A stretch of 64,000 nucleotides of DNA from JBHELB01 sp041859045 (GTDB taxonomy: Bacteria > Hydrogenedentota > Hydrogenedentia > Hydrogenedentales > SLHB01), in assembly GCA_041859045.1 (NCBI GenBank), contig JBHELB010000039.1, positions 1 through 64,000 of the forward strand. The letters run 5' to 3'. Below, in pieces: positions 16,768-26,282 of the stretch. Each line of letters opens with the position of its first letter. Position 1 is the first letter of the stretch. The notes beneath the pieces are model-generated. The model ran no database searches. It was not told the origin of the DNA and worked only from the letters and a program-made list of their open reading frames with translations. The position numbers and the translations under genes are program-made.

Positions 16768-17559
16768 ATGCGACGTTGGGTGGTGGTGTGCCTGGGCGTA
16801 GTGGGGCTGTGTTGTATGGCTGGCTGTGCGCCGCGCGCTGGGTCCGTGCCCGAGGAAACCGAAAACGCCGAGAGCCCCCCGGTCTTGCTTGCTCCCGCCG
16901 AGGTGACGTGGAAAGCGGTCGCGCTTCCAGCCGTGGATCCGGTCCTTTCACTTGAGCAGCAGCTTGGCGAGGTGGCCGCACGCGATGCGGCGCCGGCTGA
17001 GGAGGATGTGCCCGCACCCAACACGGATTTGGCCGGGCTGGCGGCCGAAGTGGCGGCGTTGCGACAGGATTTGGCCCGGCTGCGCGCTACGACGGAGCAG
17101 TATTTGGGGATGCGGGAGGCGGCGTTGCGCATGGAAAACGAGCGCCTGCGCCTTCAACTCGAATCGCTGCGCGCGGGACGCAACGTCCCCGCGGATGTTC
17201 CCTTCAGCTTCACACCGCCCGTTACCGCAGCGCCTGAAGCGTCGAGTGGGCAGGCGGCATCGGCCTCGGAGTTTGCGGTTGCGACGGCGGGCGACCTGAC
17301 GTTCGCGATCATCAAGCGTTGGGATTCCTCAACGCCCAACAAGAACGGCGCGACGCATCGGTTCATTTGCTCCGTGCCTCCGGGAACGAGTGAGGAGCGG
17401 CTGTCGAAGTTGGTGGACTGGTTGGCGGCGTCGTATTCGGCGGGCGATACGGTGACGGTGGATTTATTCGACGACACCGCCGCCGCGCAACGCTATGCCG
17501 CGGATACATCCAAGGAACCGGAACGGCGGATTCTGCACGCCGAACGCCCGAAACGCTGA
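16768..17559 (+). CDS. lipoprotein with coiled coil, unknown function
   Basis: A 263-residue protein with a lipoprotein signal (lipobox CMAGC, Cys20), a Glu/Pro-rich tether, a coiled coil (about 88-140: LAAEVAALRQDLARLRATTEQYLGMRE...), a Pro/Ala/Ser linker, and a C-terminal globular domain (about 165-263) with hydrophobic strands and 'DLTFAIIKRWDSSTPNK'. No family recognised. ATG start; the upstream ribosome site is poor (GGGGAACAGAGAACGCGG). Stands alone between the tRNA and the convergent MATE gene, whose stop is 9 bases away. Confidence 0.7.
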   Translation: MRRWVVVCLGVVGLCCMAGCAPRAGSVPEETENAESPPVLLAPAEVTWKAVALPAVDPVLSLEQQLGEVAARDAAPAEEDVPAPNTDLAGLAAEVAALRQDLARLRATTEQYLGMREAALRMENERLRLQLESLRAGRNVPADVPFSFTPPVTAAPEASSGQAASASEFAVATAGDLTFAIIKRWDSSTPNKNGATHRFICSVPPGTSEERLSKLVDWLAASYSAGDTVTVDLFDDTAAAQRYAADTSKEPERRILHAERPKR

Positions 17560-17568
17560 GGACGGAGG

Positions 17569-18990
17569 CTACTCTTCGTTGAGCGCGGGGGACAGGTCCG
17601 TTTCGCTTGCTTCCGATTTCCGATCCGCGTCGAAAATCGTGATGGTCCGCCATTTGCCATTTCGGAAGCGCATGAAGAGTACGCCGCTGAGCATAATGAC
17701 GTAGAGGCTGGTGCCGATCCAGGCTCCGACCGCTCCGCCCTTGAACACGAAGGCGAATAGGAGCGCCATGGGCGTCAGGACGAGGTAGGCCCCTCCGGTG
17801 AAGATGAACGCCATCCACTTTGTGTCGCCCGCGCCGCGCAAGGCTCCCGAGATCACGATGTTGATCGCGTCGAAGGCCTGGAAAATCGCCGCCATAATCA
17901 GCAGCAGGTGACCGATGCGCAGCACTTCCGGGTCCGTGGTGAAGAAAATGCGCAGCAGTTCTTTGCCCATGAACGCCATGAACAACCCCATGATTGTCAT
18001 GTAGACCATCGCGATTTTCAGCGCGGTGATGGCGCGTGCGGCGGCGCGATCGTGGTCGCCGCGGCCGATCCACTGGCCGACGATGGGCGCGATGGCGTGG
18101 TTCAGCCCCAGCGCGGGCATGAACGAGATGGTCATGAACGCGAGCGCGGCGTTATGCCCGGCGAGGGCGGCTGTGCCGAAGCTGCCGATGATGAAGCTGG
18201 TGAATATCGCCCAGTTTAGGATGTCCATGAGAAAGGTGAGCCCGTTGGGGCCGCCGATTCGGAAGAGCTCACGAAACCGTCCGAGGTCGAAACGCCATTG
18301 GGCGCGCGTGCCATAGGTTTTGGCGAACGATGGTGTGAGCAGGATCGCGAACATCGCGATGACCTGAATCGCGAGGGCGATGGTTGTGGCGATGGCGGCG
18401 CCGTTTACGCCGAGTTTGGGACAGCCCCAATTCCCGTAAATAAGCGCGTAATTGAGGGCAACGTTAATGACGTTGCTTAGGATGGACATGATGGTGGGAA
18501 TGTTTGGGCGGTTGATCGCCTGAAAGAACGCGGAGAGCGCGGCCTGGCCGGTCACAAACACGAGTCCCGCGACGCGGATGTTGAAGTAGCCTTCTTCGAG
18601 GCGGCGGACTTCGGGGGAGTGGTTCATCAACGCGAACAAATGTTCTCCGAGCCACCAGACGGGGAGAGCGAGCACGCCGGAGACGATGGAAAGGTAGATG
18701 CCCTGCCATGCGTAGCGTCCGCAGTCGTGCAGATTGCCGCGTCCCAGGCTCTGCGAGACGAAGGTGCTGATGCACGAGGCGATGCCGACGAACAGGGTGC
18801 AGACGGCGAAGGCCCAGATGCCGCCGGAGCCGATCGCGGCGAGGGCGTCGCTGCCCAGGCGCGCGACCATGGCTTGGTCCACGAAGCCCATGAGGGTATA
18901 GCTGAACGAGCCGACGATGATCGGCGCGGCCATAGTGCTGACCTCGCGCAGTCCGGTCCAGCGGGGCTCATCGAGTTGTCTTGGCGTCAT
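17569..18990 (-). CDS. MATE family efflux transporter
   Basis: A 473-residue inner-membrane protein with 12 predicted helices in two homologous halves. The N-terminal half carries the MATE pattern 'APIIVGSFSYTLMGFVDQAMVARLGSDALAAIG' (about 22-55). The second half repeats it after about residue 250 ('HNAALAFMTISFMPALGLNHAIAPIVGQWIGRGD'). MATE proteins export cationic compounds or precursors using Na+ or H+. The substrate is unknown and no regulator gene is adjacent. Start ATG at 18990; an internal Met about 20 residues in is a possible alternative. Confidence 0.9.
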   Translation of the reverse strand: MTPRQLDEPRWTGLREVSTMAAPIIVGSFSYTLMGFVDQAMVARLGSDALAAIGSGGIWAFAVCTLFVGIASCISTFVSQSLGRGNLHDCGRYAWQGIYLSIVSGVLALPVWWLGEHLFALMNHSPEVRRLEEGYFNIRVAGLVFVTGQAALSAFFQAINRPNIPTIMSILSNVINVALNYALIYGNWGCPKLGVNGAAIATTIALAIQVIAMFAILLTPSFAKTYGTRAQWRFDLGRFRELFRIGGPNGLTFLMDILNWAIFTSFIIGSFGTAALAGHNAALAFMTISFMPALGLNHAIAPIVGQWIGRGDHDRAAARAITALKIAMVYMTIMGLFMAFMGKELLRIFFTTDPEVLRIGHLLLIMAAIFQAFDAINIVISGALRGAGDTKWMAFIFTGGAYLVLTPMALLFAFVFKGGAVGAWIGTSLYVIMLSGVLFMRFRNGKWRTITIFDADRKSEASETDLSPALNEE

Positions 18991-19297
18991 GATGGAAATA
19001 TCCGATTGTTCTAGGCCCGGCGCAGGCGGCTGGGACTTCTGTTTTCGTTAATGATTCACTTTAGACTATGAGGGATATGCGCATCCAGGCAGTTTCTTGA
19101 CTCGCCGCGCCGGTTGGGTCAAGATGTGGCGGGTGCCTTGCCGGATATCCGGGGGCGGCGGCCAATGGCGGGCGTGTACATGCGAGACCTGTCCACGTGG
19201 CCGGGGTAGAGGCTGGTTTCATGTCGGAGGTGTTCGCGTGAGGTCTGTGCGCGGGGGCGTGTGGACACAGCGCGCGGCCTAGACGGGAGAGGAAGCG
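18991..19297. other. intergenic region upstream of motA
   Basis: A 307-base gap between the divergent MATE and motA genes. No ORF of worth. It contains one sigma-54-like site (next entry) and short AT-rich stretches near 19048-19078 that could hold the MATE promoter. Confidence 0.4.
19127..19141 (+). promoter_or_regulatory. sigma-54-type (-24/-12) promoter candidate for motAB
   Basis: TGGC at 19127-19130 and TTGC at 19138-19141 give the GG-N10-GC spacing of RpoN promoters (TGGCAC-N5-TTGC consensus). The predicted start would leave a leader of about 145 bases before motA. In GC-rich DNA such matches arise by chance, so confidence is low. Confidence 0.25.
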
Positions 19298-20092
19298 TTG
19301 GACCCCATCTCAATCGTCGGAATCGTGCTGGCCACTGTCGCGATCCTCGCAGGGGCCATTCTAGAACATCTGAATCCCGCATCGCTGGTGGCGCCATCGG
19401 CGTTCTTGATTATCGCGGGCGGCACGATCGGGGCGACAATCACCTGCTATTCGCTCGAAGAAATTCTCAAACTTCCGAAGGCCACGATGCGTGCGTTTCG
19501 GAAGCCTGCGATTAGCCTCGAAGAGATTATCGATGTGTTTATCGAGTTGGCGACCGCGGCGCGGCGTGAAGGGCTGCTTATTCTCGAGAACACGCCGCTG
19601 AAGATCGATCACCCCGTACTCAAGCGCGGCATTCGGCTGATCGTGGACGCGACCGACCCTGCGTTGGCCAAGGACATGCTTGCGACGGAAGCGGCGGTGG
19701 CGGAAGAAGAGGCCAAGAGTCAGGCCGGTATCTATCAGACGGCGGGCGGGTTTGCGCCGACGATGGGCATTATCGGTACGGTGTTGGGATTGATCACGGT
19801 GTTGGGCAACCTTGAGAACGCCGATGAGCTGGGTCCGGCCATCGCGATGGCGTTCATCGCGACGCTGTACGGTATTGCGAGCGCGAATATTCTGTTTCTG
19901 CCGATGGGTAAGAAACTGGCGTTCAATGCGAAGGAAGATACCCGGCTTACCGAGGTGATTATCGAGGGGATTCTCGCGATTCAGTCCGGCGACAATCCGC
20001 GGATCATTCACGAGAAGCTGTTGTCGTTCGTGAACGAAGACGACGCCGAGCGGCTGCGGGTCAAAGCGGCCGCCGCCAAGGGTGGCCGCTAG
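19298..20092 (+). CDS. motA: MotA-like proton/sodium channel stator subunit
   Basis: A 264-residue membrane protein with four hydrophobic segments: about 4-22, 30-52, 148-170 and 180-200. The last two bracket the conserved 'GGFAPTMGIIGTVLGLITVL' with the functional proline, and 'AIAMAFIATLYGIASANILFLPM'. The cytoplasmic loop carries charged residues expected to contact a rotor. With MotB it forms the stator that turns ion flow into torque. TTG start with GGGAGAGG eight bases upstream. motB follows after 12 bases. No flagellar gene is in the window, so the pair could drive flagella encoded elsewhere or another motility or trans-envelope system. Confidence 0.9.
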   Translation: MDPISIVGIVLATVAILAGAILEHLNPASLVAPSAFLIIAGGTIGATITCYSLEEILKLPKATMRAFRKPAISLEEIIDVFIELATAARREGLLILENTPLKIDHPVLKRGIRLIVDATDPALAKDMLATEAAVAEEEAKSQAGIYQTAGGFAPTMGIIGTVLGLITVLGNLENADELGPAIAMAFIATLYGIASANILFLPMGKKLAFNAKEDTRLTEVIIEGILAIQSGDNPRIIHEKLLSFVNEDDAERLRVKAAAAKGGR

Positions 20093-20104
20093 TCAGCGGC
20101 GACG

Positions 20105-20893
20105 ATGAGCGCGGGACGCAAACATAAGGGCGAAGAAGCCCACGAAAACGAGGAGCGGTGGCTGCTCACGTACGCTGACCTTATTACGCTGCTCATGGTG
20201 TTTTTCGTGGTGTTGTACGCGATGTCGCGTGTGGATTCGACCAAGTTTCAGTCGCTCATTTTTGCGATGCGCGAGGCCTTCAACAATATGCCGACGACGC
20301 CGGTGCCGACGCAAGATCGCGGCGGTCTCGAAGCGGGTCAGGCGCGCACGTTTCCAAATCGTCCAGGAAATCCGCCCTTGAGCGCGAATCCGGTTCAGGA
20401 CAGGCTCAAGCAAAATGAAGCGGAGAAGCGCGCGGAGGAGCGAACCAAGCTGAAGGAGCGCATTGAGCAACTTGTGGCCGAACGCAACCTCAGCAAGGTG
20501 GTCAATGTCTCCGAGCGGCCTGGCAATGGGAATTTGGTGGTTCGTCTTTCCGACTCGCTGCTTTTTGAGCCGGGCAGCAGCATAGTATCAGAGAGTTCGA
20601 GACCTTTGTTGGATAGTCTGACGGACGTGCTGAGAGATACCGGAAAGTTTGTGCGCATTGAGGGACACACGGACAACATTCCCATCAGCACCGCGCGGTA
20701 TCAATCGAACTGGCAGCTTTCGACGGACCGCTCCACGAGCGTGTTGATGTACATGCAGAGACGCGGCATCGGGCCGAGTATGCTCAGCGCGAGCGGCTAC
20801 GGCGAGTATCGGCCCATCGCGCCCAACGATACGCCCGAGAGCCGCGCGCAGAACCGCCGCGTCGAGTTCGTTATTCTAGAGACTCCAGACTGA
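20105..20893 (+). CDS. motB: MotB-like stator subunit with OmpA peptidoglycan-binding domain
   Basis: A 262-residue protein: short charged N-terminus, a single membrane helix (about 22-42) with the ion-binding aspartate in TYADLITLLMVFFVV (Asp25), a Pro/Gln-rich plug-linker region (about 60-130), and an OmpA/MotB domain (about 150-258) with 'IEGHTDNIP' and 'SASGYGEYRPIAPNDTPESRAQNRRVEFVI'. These fix the stator to peptidoglycan. ATG start. Cotranscribed with motA. Everything needed for function appears present. Confidence 0.92.
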   Translation: MSAGRKHKGEEAHENEERWLLTYADLITLLMVFFVVLYAMSRVDSTKFQSLIFAMREAFNNMPTTPVPTQDRGGLEAGQARTFPNRPGNPPLSANPVQDRLKQNEAEKRAEERTKLKERIEQLVAERNLSKVVNVSERPGNGNLVVRLSDSLLFEPGSSIVSESSRPLLDSLTDVLRDTGKFVRIEGHTDNIPISTARYQSNWQLSTDRSTSVLMYMQRRGIGPSMLSASGYGEYRPIAPNDTPESRAQNRRVEFVILETPD

Positions 20894-20937
20894 CCTGTCG
20901 TTCACGTTCGTTTCGCGACCGCCCGAAAGGAACACCC

Positions 20938-22185
20938 ATGCAAACACTCAGGCTTGGCTTCATTGGCGCGGGCTTCATTGCGAAATTTCAGGCACAAGCG
21001 TTGCGGTCCGTGCGCGGTTTTGATCTGGCCGCGGTGCACGCGCTGCGCGGAGCGGAGGAACTGGCCGATTTCGCGCGGCGCAACGGCCTCGGGGAACCGC
21101 TAGTCTGCCCGAGCGTGGCGGAGTTGTGCAACCGGGTCGATGTCGTGGCCGTGTTCGCGCCCAATTACGTGCGAGTGGAACTCGTGGGGCAAGTGGCGGA
21201 CGCTGTGCGCGCCGGCGCAGCGCTCAAGGGCATCATCTGCGAAAAGCCGCTGGGCCGGACCGTGGCGGAAGCACGCGAACTGGTGCGGCTCGCGGAGCAA
21301 ATGGGCATTCCCACGGCGTACTTTGAGAATCAACTGCACATGAAGGCCGTGCGCGCGCCGTTGGCACAGCTCGAACAGGTGCAACGCGCGATGGGGCCGA
21401 TGACGTTGGCGCGTAGCGCCGAGGAACACGCCGGTCCACACGAGGGATGGTTCTGGGATCCCACGCGGCAGGGCGGCGGTGTGCTCAGCGACATGGGGTG
21501 TCACAGCATCGCGTGCGATTGGATGGTGTTGACGCCGCTCGGCAAACCGCTGACTTTTCTGAAGCCGGTGGCGGTGAATGCCGAGGTCGCGTTGTTGAAG
21601 TGGGGCGAGGCGGCATACCGGCGCGATCTGCTGGCGCGTATGAACGTTGATTACGCGAAGACACCGGGCGAGGATTTTGCGACGGGGATGGTCACGTTTC
21701 TGAACCCCGGGACCGGGCAGCGCGTGAAAGGACAGTTCACGAACTCGTGGATGTACGACAAGCAGGGGCTGCGGTTGTCTATGGAAGGCCTTGGGCCAGG
21801 ATACGCGTTTGAGGTGAACTCGCTGCGGTCTCCGGTGGAAATCTTCATTGGCGACCAAGCGGCGGAGGCCGCCGCCAACGCCGAGCTGGCGCTGGAGAAG
21901 GCGACGGCCTCGCGTGGACTGCTGGCGGTGGAGACGAACGAGGCCGATCTCTACGGCTATGTGGACGAGCTGATTGATGCGCGGCAAGCGTTTCTAGAGG
22001 GGCGCGATGCGCTGGCGAACTGGGCGTATGGCCTCGAGATCACCAAGTTGTGCCAGGCGGCGTATCTCTCCGCGGAGCAAGGGCGGACGATTGACCTCAC
22101 CGACCCGGCGATGCAAAAGACGCTTGAGACGTATGTTTCGCTGATAGCCCAGGGGCGCGGGGCAGAGCAACTGCATGTCCGCTGA
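20938..22185 (+). CDS. Gfo/Idh/MocA family oxidoreductase
   Basis: A 415-residue cytoplasmic dehydrogenase. The Rossmann fold starts with LGFIGAGFIAKFQ (5-17, GxGxxA-type NAD(P) site), and the family's catalytic-lysine motif is CEKPLG (about 101-106, Lys103). The C-terminal domain has the open sheet typical of the family. Substrates are usually sugars, inositols or N-acetyl amino sugars. ATG start with GAAAGGAA upstream. It precedes asnB by 26 bases and may share its transcript, which suggests a role in amino-sugar or surface-polysaccharide precursor metabolism. Confidence 0.88.
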   Translation: MQTLRLGFIGAGFIAKFQAQALRSVRGFDLAAVHALRGAEELADFARRNGLGEPLVCPSVAELCNRVDVVAVFAPNYVRVELVGQVADAVRAGAALKGIICEKPLGRTVAEARELVRLAEQMGIPTAYFENQLHMKAVRAPLAQLEQVQRAMGPMTLARSAEEHAGPHEGWFWDPTRQGGGVLSDMGCHSIACDWMVLTPLGKPLTFLKPVAVNAEVALLKWGEAAYRRDLLARMNVDYAKTPGEDFATGMVTFLNPGTGQRVKGQFTNSWMYDKQGLRLSMEGLGPGYAFEVNSLRSPVEIFIGDQAAEAAANAELALEKATASRGLLAVETNEADLYGYVDELIDARQAFLEGRDALANWAYGLEITKLCQAAYLSAEQGRTIDLTDPAMQKTLETYVSLIAQGRGAEQLHVR

Positions 22186-22211
22186 CCGCGCGGCGATGGG
22201 AATCTAACGGC

Positions 22212-24071
22212 ATGTGTGGAATCTGCGGCATTGTCGATCCGGAGGGCGTCCCACCGTCGCGCCTTGAGGCGATGAATGCGGCGCTGGTTCACCGCGGGCC
22301 GGATGACCACGGCGCTTGGATCGGCGCGGGCGCGGGGCTTGCCATGCGGCGGTTGAGTATTATCGACCTCGCGGGCGGTCGTCAGCCGATGAGCAGCGAC
22401 GACGGGCGTGTCGTCGTGGTGTTCAACGGCGAGATCTACAACTTTCGCGAGCTGCGCGCTGAACTCGAAGCGCTCGATCATTTCTTTCGCACGCAGAGCG
22501 ACACCGAAGTCGTTCTGCGCGGCTACGAGGCCTGGGGCGACGGCGTGCTTACGCGGCTCAACGGCATGTTCGCCATTGCCATTTACGACCAGCGCGACGA
22601 GCGTCTTATGCTCGCGCGCGATCGTGCGGGCATCAAGCCGCTGTTTTACGCGCATGACGGCGATACGCTGGTGTTCGCGTCGGAACTGGGCGCATTGCTG
22701 CAAGGGGGCGTCAAGCCGGGGCCGCTGAATGCGGGCGCGCTCGATGCGTATTTCACGTTTCTCTACATCCCTGCCCCGGACACCATCTATGCGAATATTC
22801 TGAAACTGTTGCCCGCGGAGAAATTGGTGTTTCGGCGCGGACGGCTCACGCGGGAGCGGTATTGGCAGCCGCGTTATCAAGCGGACTCGAGTTGGACGCT
22901 CGACAGCGCATCGGAGCGGTTTCTTGAGTTACTCGACGATTCCGTGCGGCTTCAGCGCGTGGCCGATGTGCCGCTCGGGGCGTTTCTGAGCGGCGGACTC
23001 GATTCCTCGGCGGTCGTGTCGAGCTTGTGTCGCGTGTCGGATCGGGTGAAGACGTTCACGATCGGCTTCGACGATGCTCAGGCCGACGAATTGAAGTTTG
23101 CGCGTATTGCCGCACGGCATTTCGGCACCGAGCATACCGAGGAGATGTTGCGGCCGGATCTCGTTTCGTTGACGCCGCGCATCGCATCGCATTTCGGCGA
23201 GCCCTTTGCCGATTCCTCGGCGCTGCCGACGTGGATCGTGTCGGAGATCGCCCGGCGACACGTGACGGTCGCGCTGTCTGGCGACGGCGGCGACGAACTG
23301 TTTGCCGGGTACACTTGGACACGCATGGCGCTGGCCGTCAATCGGTACCGGTCGCGGGTGAACGAGGACTTGCGCAATGCCGCGCGCACGATCCTCGCGG
23401 GACTTCCGGCGTCGCCGTGGTTTAACAAAGTTCGGCGCTTCAACGACGACAGCTTTCTCGAGCCGCAGGACGTGTTCCGACGACGGCAAACGTGTTTTGA
23501 CGCGGCGCAACGGTCCGCATTGTATCAGCGGCCTCTTGCGGCGGCGGTGATGGGCGACGCGACGAATCGTTTTGCGGCGCATGCGCGGGCCGCGCGGGCG
23601 CTCAGCTTGGGCGACGGCATGCTGTACCACGATTTCATGATGTATCTTCCCGACGACATTCTCACCAAGGTTGACCGCATGAGCATGGCGCACTCGCTGG
23701 AGGCGCGTGTGCCGTTGCTCGATCACCGCCTGATCGAGTTCGCGGCGACGGTGCCGTTTGCGATGAAGCTTCGCGGGCGCACCAGCAAGTACATCATGAA
23801 ACATGCGCTGCGTGCGCGTTTGCCGAAGGCGCTGTTGCGCCAACGGAAGCAGGGATTTGCGATTCCCATACACCGTTGGTTTCGCGAGGAACTGCGGGAT
23901 CATTTTCAGGACGTCGTGCTCTCGCCCGGGGCGCATTGTGTGGAGGTCTTGCGGGCGGACGCCGTGCGCGCGATCTTTGATGCCCATATTTCACGCAGGG
24001 AGAACTACGGCCATCATCTTTGGGCGTTGTTGATGTTTGAGCACTGGTCGCGGCAGAAGCCGGCCAGATGA
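22212..24071 (+). CDS. asnB: asparagine synthase (glutamine-hydrolysing)
   Basis: A 619-residue protein. The N-terminal class II glutaminase domain starts with the catalytic Cys2 (MCGICGIVDPEG) and has HRGPDD, RRLSIIDLAGG and FNGEIYN motifs. The synthetase domain has the ATP pyrophosphatase loop LSGGLDSSAV (about 258-267) and GDGGDELFAGY. It uses glutamine and ATP to amidate aspartate or an Asp-like acceptor. The length, the 'KVDRMSMAHSLEARVPLLDH' stretch and the C-terminal 'RKQGFAIPIHRWFREEL' are those of the AsnB subgroup common in exopolysaccharide loci. It could therefore also amidate a surface sugar. Start ATG 26 bases after the oxidoreductase. Confidence 0.93.
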   Translation: MCGICGIVDPEGVPPSRLEAMNAALVHRGPDDHGAWIGAGAGLAMRRLSIIDLAGGRQPMSSDDGRVVVVFNGEIYNFRELRAELEALDHFFRTQSDTEVVLRGYEAWGDGVLTRLNGMFAIAIYDQRDERLMLARDRAGIKPLFYAHDGDTLVFASELGALLQGGVKPGPLNAGALDAYFTFLYIPAPDTIYANILKLLPAEKLVFRRGRLTRERYWQPRYQADSSWTLDSASERFLELLDDSVRLQRVADVPLGAFLSGGLDSSAVVSSLCRVSDRVKTFTIGFDDAQADELKFARIAARHFGTEHTEEMLRPDLVSLTPRIASHFGEPFADSSALPTWIVSEIARRHVTVALSGDGGDELFAGYTWTRMALAVNRYRSRVNEDLRNAARTILAGLPASPWFNKVRRFNDDSFLEPQDVFRRRQTCFDAAQRSALYQRPLAAAVMGDATNRFAAHARAARALSLGDGMLYHDFMMYLPDDILTKVDRMSMAHSLEARVPLLDHRLIEFAATVPFAMKLRGRTSKYIMKHALRARLPKALLRQRKQGFAIPIHRWFREELRDHFQDVVLSPGAHCVEVLRADAVRAIFDAHISRRENYGHHLWALLMFEHWSRQKPAR

Positions 24072-24128
24072 GCCGAACCCGGGCGCGTGCTACACTGTTG
24101 TGCGTCGTTACTCAGGAGGAAATGCGCG

Positions 24129-25082
24129 ATGCGTATGCGGTATTTGGGAAAGACTGGGGTGAGCGTTTCCGAGATTTGTTTGGGAACGATGACGTTTGGC
24201 AACGAAGCGGACGAAGCGACGTCGGCGGGGCTGATGGACCATGCATTCCAGGCGGGTGTGAACTTTTTTGACACGGCGAATATTTACAACGGCGGCCGCT
24301 CGGAGGAGATCGTGGGGCGGTGGCTGAAGGGACGCCGCGAGGCGATTGTGCTCGCGACGAAGTGCCATTTCCCCACGGGCGACGGCCCGAACGAGCGTGG
24401 CAGCTCGCGCCGGAACATTCTGCTTTCGGTGGAGAAGAGTTTGGCGCGGCTCGGAACGGACTGGATCGATCTGCTGTACCTTCACCATTGGGACTCCAAC
24501 ACGGCGATTGAAGAGTCGTTGGCGGCCGTGGACGCCTTGGTGCGTCAGGGGAAAGTGCTGTATGCGGCGGCATCGAATTTCGCGGCGTGGCAAGTGATGA
24601 AGGCGGCGGGTATTGCTGAGCGGCGCGGTTTCGGGCCGATTACGGCGATACAGCCCATGTACAACTTGCTCAAACGCCAGGCGGAGGTTGAGATTTTGCC
24701 GATGGCACAGAGCGAGGGAATCGCGGTGTGTCCGTATAACCCGATGGCGGCGGGAATGCTGACGGGCAAGTATCTGCGCGGCGAGCAGGGACGGCTCGAT
24801 GTCAATCAGGTGTACAAGAAGCGCTACGGCGCGGAGCATTACCCGGAGGTGAGCCGGGACTTCGTTGTGTATGCCCAGGAACGCGGGGTGTCCCCGGCGG
24901 CGTTGGCGGTCGCGTGGGTGGCGTCGCATCCGGCTGTTACGAGCGCGATCATCGGGGCGCGTAATCTGGATCAGCTTCGCGACACCTTGGGGTGCGCCGC
25001 GATAGCGCTTACGGCGGAGGAACGTGCGGAAATCTCAGCGCTGTCGCCCGCACCGCCCTTGGCTACCGACCGCGAGGGGTGA
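24129..25082 (+). CDS. aldo/keto reductase
   Basis: A 317-residue (beta/alpha)8 oxidoreductase. The N-terminus MRYLGKTGVSVSEICLGTMTFG, FFDTANIYNGGRSEEIVG (catalytic Asp and Tyr), the Lys in VLATKCHF and the His in LLYLHHWD complete the AKR tetrad. The C-terminal SAIIGARNLDQLRD is the NADP(H) binding segment. The sequence is closest to the YghZ/Tas-like group that reduces aldehydes, but the substrate is open. The ATG at 24129 follows AGGAGG by 9 bases, so I prefer it to an in-frame start at 24087. A TGC-TACACT element at 24088-24096 may be its promoter. Confidence 0.9.
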   Translation: MRMRYLGKTGVSVSEICLGTMTFGNEADEATSAGLMDHAFQAGVNFFDTANIYNGGRSEEIVGRWLKGRREAIVLATKCHFPTGDGPNERGSSRRNILLSVEKSLARLGTDWIDLLYLHHWDSNTAIEESLAAVDALVRQGKVLYAAASNFAAWQVMKAAGIAERRGFGPITAIQPMYNLLKRQAEVEILPMAQSEGIAVCPYNPMAAGMLTGKYLRGEQGRLDVNQVYKKRYGAEHYPEVSRDFVVYAQERGVSPAALAVAWVASHPAVTSAIIGARNLDQLRDTLGCAAIALTAEERAEISALSPAPPLATDREG

Positions 25083-25137
25083 TGAGAGTGGACGGGCTGC
25101 GGCGCTTTACTAGGCGCCTGAGAGGAGGAATGGGTTC

Positions 25138-26265
25138 ATGCGTAACTACGGCGTAGTCTCTGTCGCGTTAGGGGCGGTTTTGTTTTTGTCGGCGTGTGCA
25201 ACGCGCGCCTATGACCCTGCCATGCTCCGCGGCGCCAAGGCGCCGGTATGGTCGCTCAAGACTCCGCCGGGCGGGATGAGTGTGGCGCTATCCCCGGCGG
25301 GCAGCACGTTGCGGCTGGCGGGGAGTTACGGCATGGCGATCGGCGTGAGCGTGAACGCCGTGGTGAACGATCGTCACCGCAAGGCGGTGGAAGCCGCGCT
25401 GCAGGACTACGATACGACGGCGGCGCTTGAGCAGGGACTGCGAGACGAGTTGCAGCGCGTGCTGGGTGCGTCGTTGCGGCAGGGCGCGCCTTTGACGACG
25501 ACGGCGGGGTTCAACACGGAGCGCGACGCCGAAGCGGCGCGGAGGATGGGACTGGCGCGGAACGGCGGCGATCTGCTGCTGGACCTGAAAGCCGCATACG
25601 GATTGTTTGGCCCGGAGGCGCTGTTAGCGGCGAAAATGGAAGGCAAACTCGTGACGTTGCCGGAGGGACAATCGCTGTGGACATCGGATTTCCTGGTTAC
25701 GCGCGGCGCGTTGTACGCGAATGACGATTTGAAGGATCCGACGAAGACGATGAAGACCGATTTCGACGAGCTGCGGCTATCGGTGGATGAGGAAGCGGTC
25801 GCGGCGTGGACTGCGAACGGCGGTGAGCAATTCAAGAGCGCTTACGGCGAACTCACGAAGGACGTGGCGGCGGCGCTATTGTGCGCGTTGGGTTTGGAGG
25901 ACAGCGCACGCGGGCGGTATGTGCTGGGGGTGAACGCGATTCGGCAGAAGGAATATGAAGAGGCCGAGACGCATCTGGCGCGTGCCATCGAACTCGAGCC
26001 CGGTTTCGTGGAGGCCCAGAACGCTCGCGCGGTGAATGCGGCCCGTAGCGGCAACCGCGCCAGTGCGCTGGAGATCGCGACTGGACTCACGAAATCCGCA
26101 CCTGAAGCGCCTGCGCCGTGGTTCAATGCTGCGTGGTGGTTGGCGGAGGAGGGGAAGGCTTCGGAGGCGCAAGGATACTACGACAAGGCCCTGAGTCTTG
26201 GGGCTCCGAAGAGTTCCAGCCTGGAGAAACTCATCAGCAAGGCGGAGAAAGAGCGCACGAACTAG
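25138..26265 (+). CDS. lipoprotein with C-terminal TPR repeats
   Basis: A 375-residue protein with a lipoprotein signal ending at the lipobox LSAC (Cys21). The first 240 residues form a domain I do not recognise (strands with 'GMSVALSPAGSTLRLAGSYGMAIGVSVNAVVND'). Residues about 260-365 form TPR-like repeats ('YVLGVNAIRQKEYEEAETHLARAIELEPG...', 'PWFNAAWWLAEEGKASEAQGYYDKALSLG'). Probable outer-membrane-associated scaffold. ATG start with AGGAGGAA upstream. The following GT2 gene starts 17 bases after the stop. The size and domain order do not match a named family I can recall. Confidence 0.75.
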   Translation: MRNYGVVSVALGAVLFLSACATRAYDPAMLRGAKAPVWSLKTPPGGMSVALSPAGSTLRLAGSYGMAIGVSVNAVVNDRHRKAVEAALQDYDTTAALEQGLRDELQRVLGASLRQGAPLTTTAGFNTERDAEAARRMGLARNGGDLLLDLKAAYGLFGPEALLAAKMEGKLVTLPEGQSLWTSDFLVTRGALYANDDLKDPTKTMKTDFDELRLSVDEEAVAAWTANGGEQFKSAYGELTKDVAAALLCALGLEDSARGRYVLGVNAIRQKEYEEAETHLARAIELEPGFVEAQNARAVNAARSGNRASALEIATGLTKSAPEAPAPWFNAAWWLAEEGKASEAQGYYDKALSLGAPKSSSLEKLISKAEKERTN

Positions 26266-26282
26266 GGGCTACAATCACTCCG

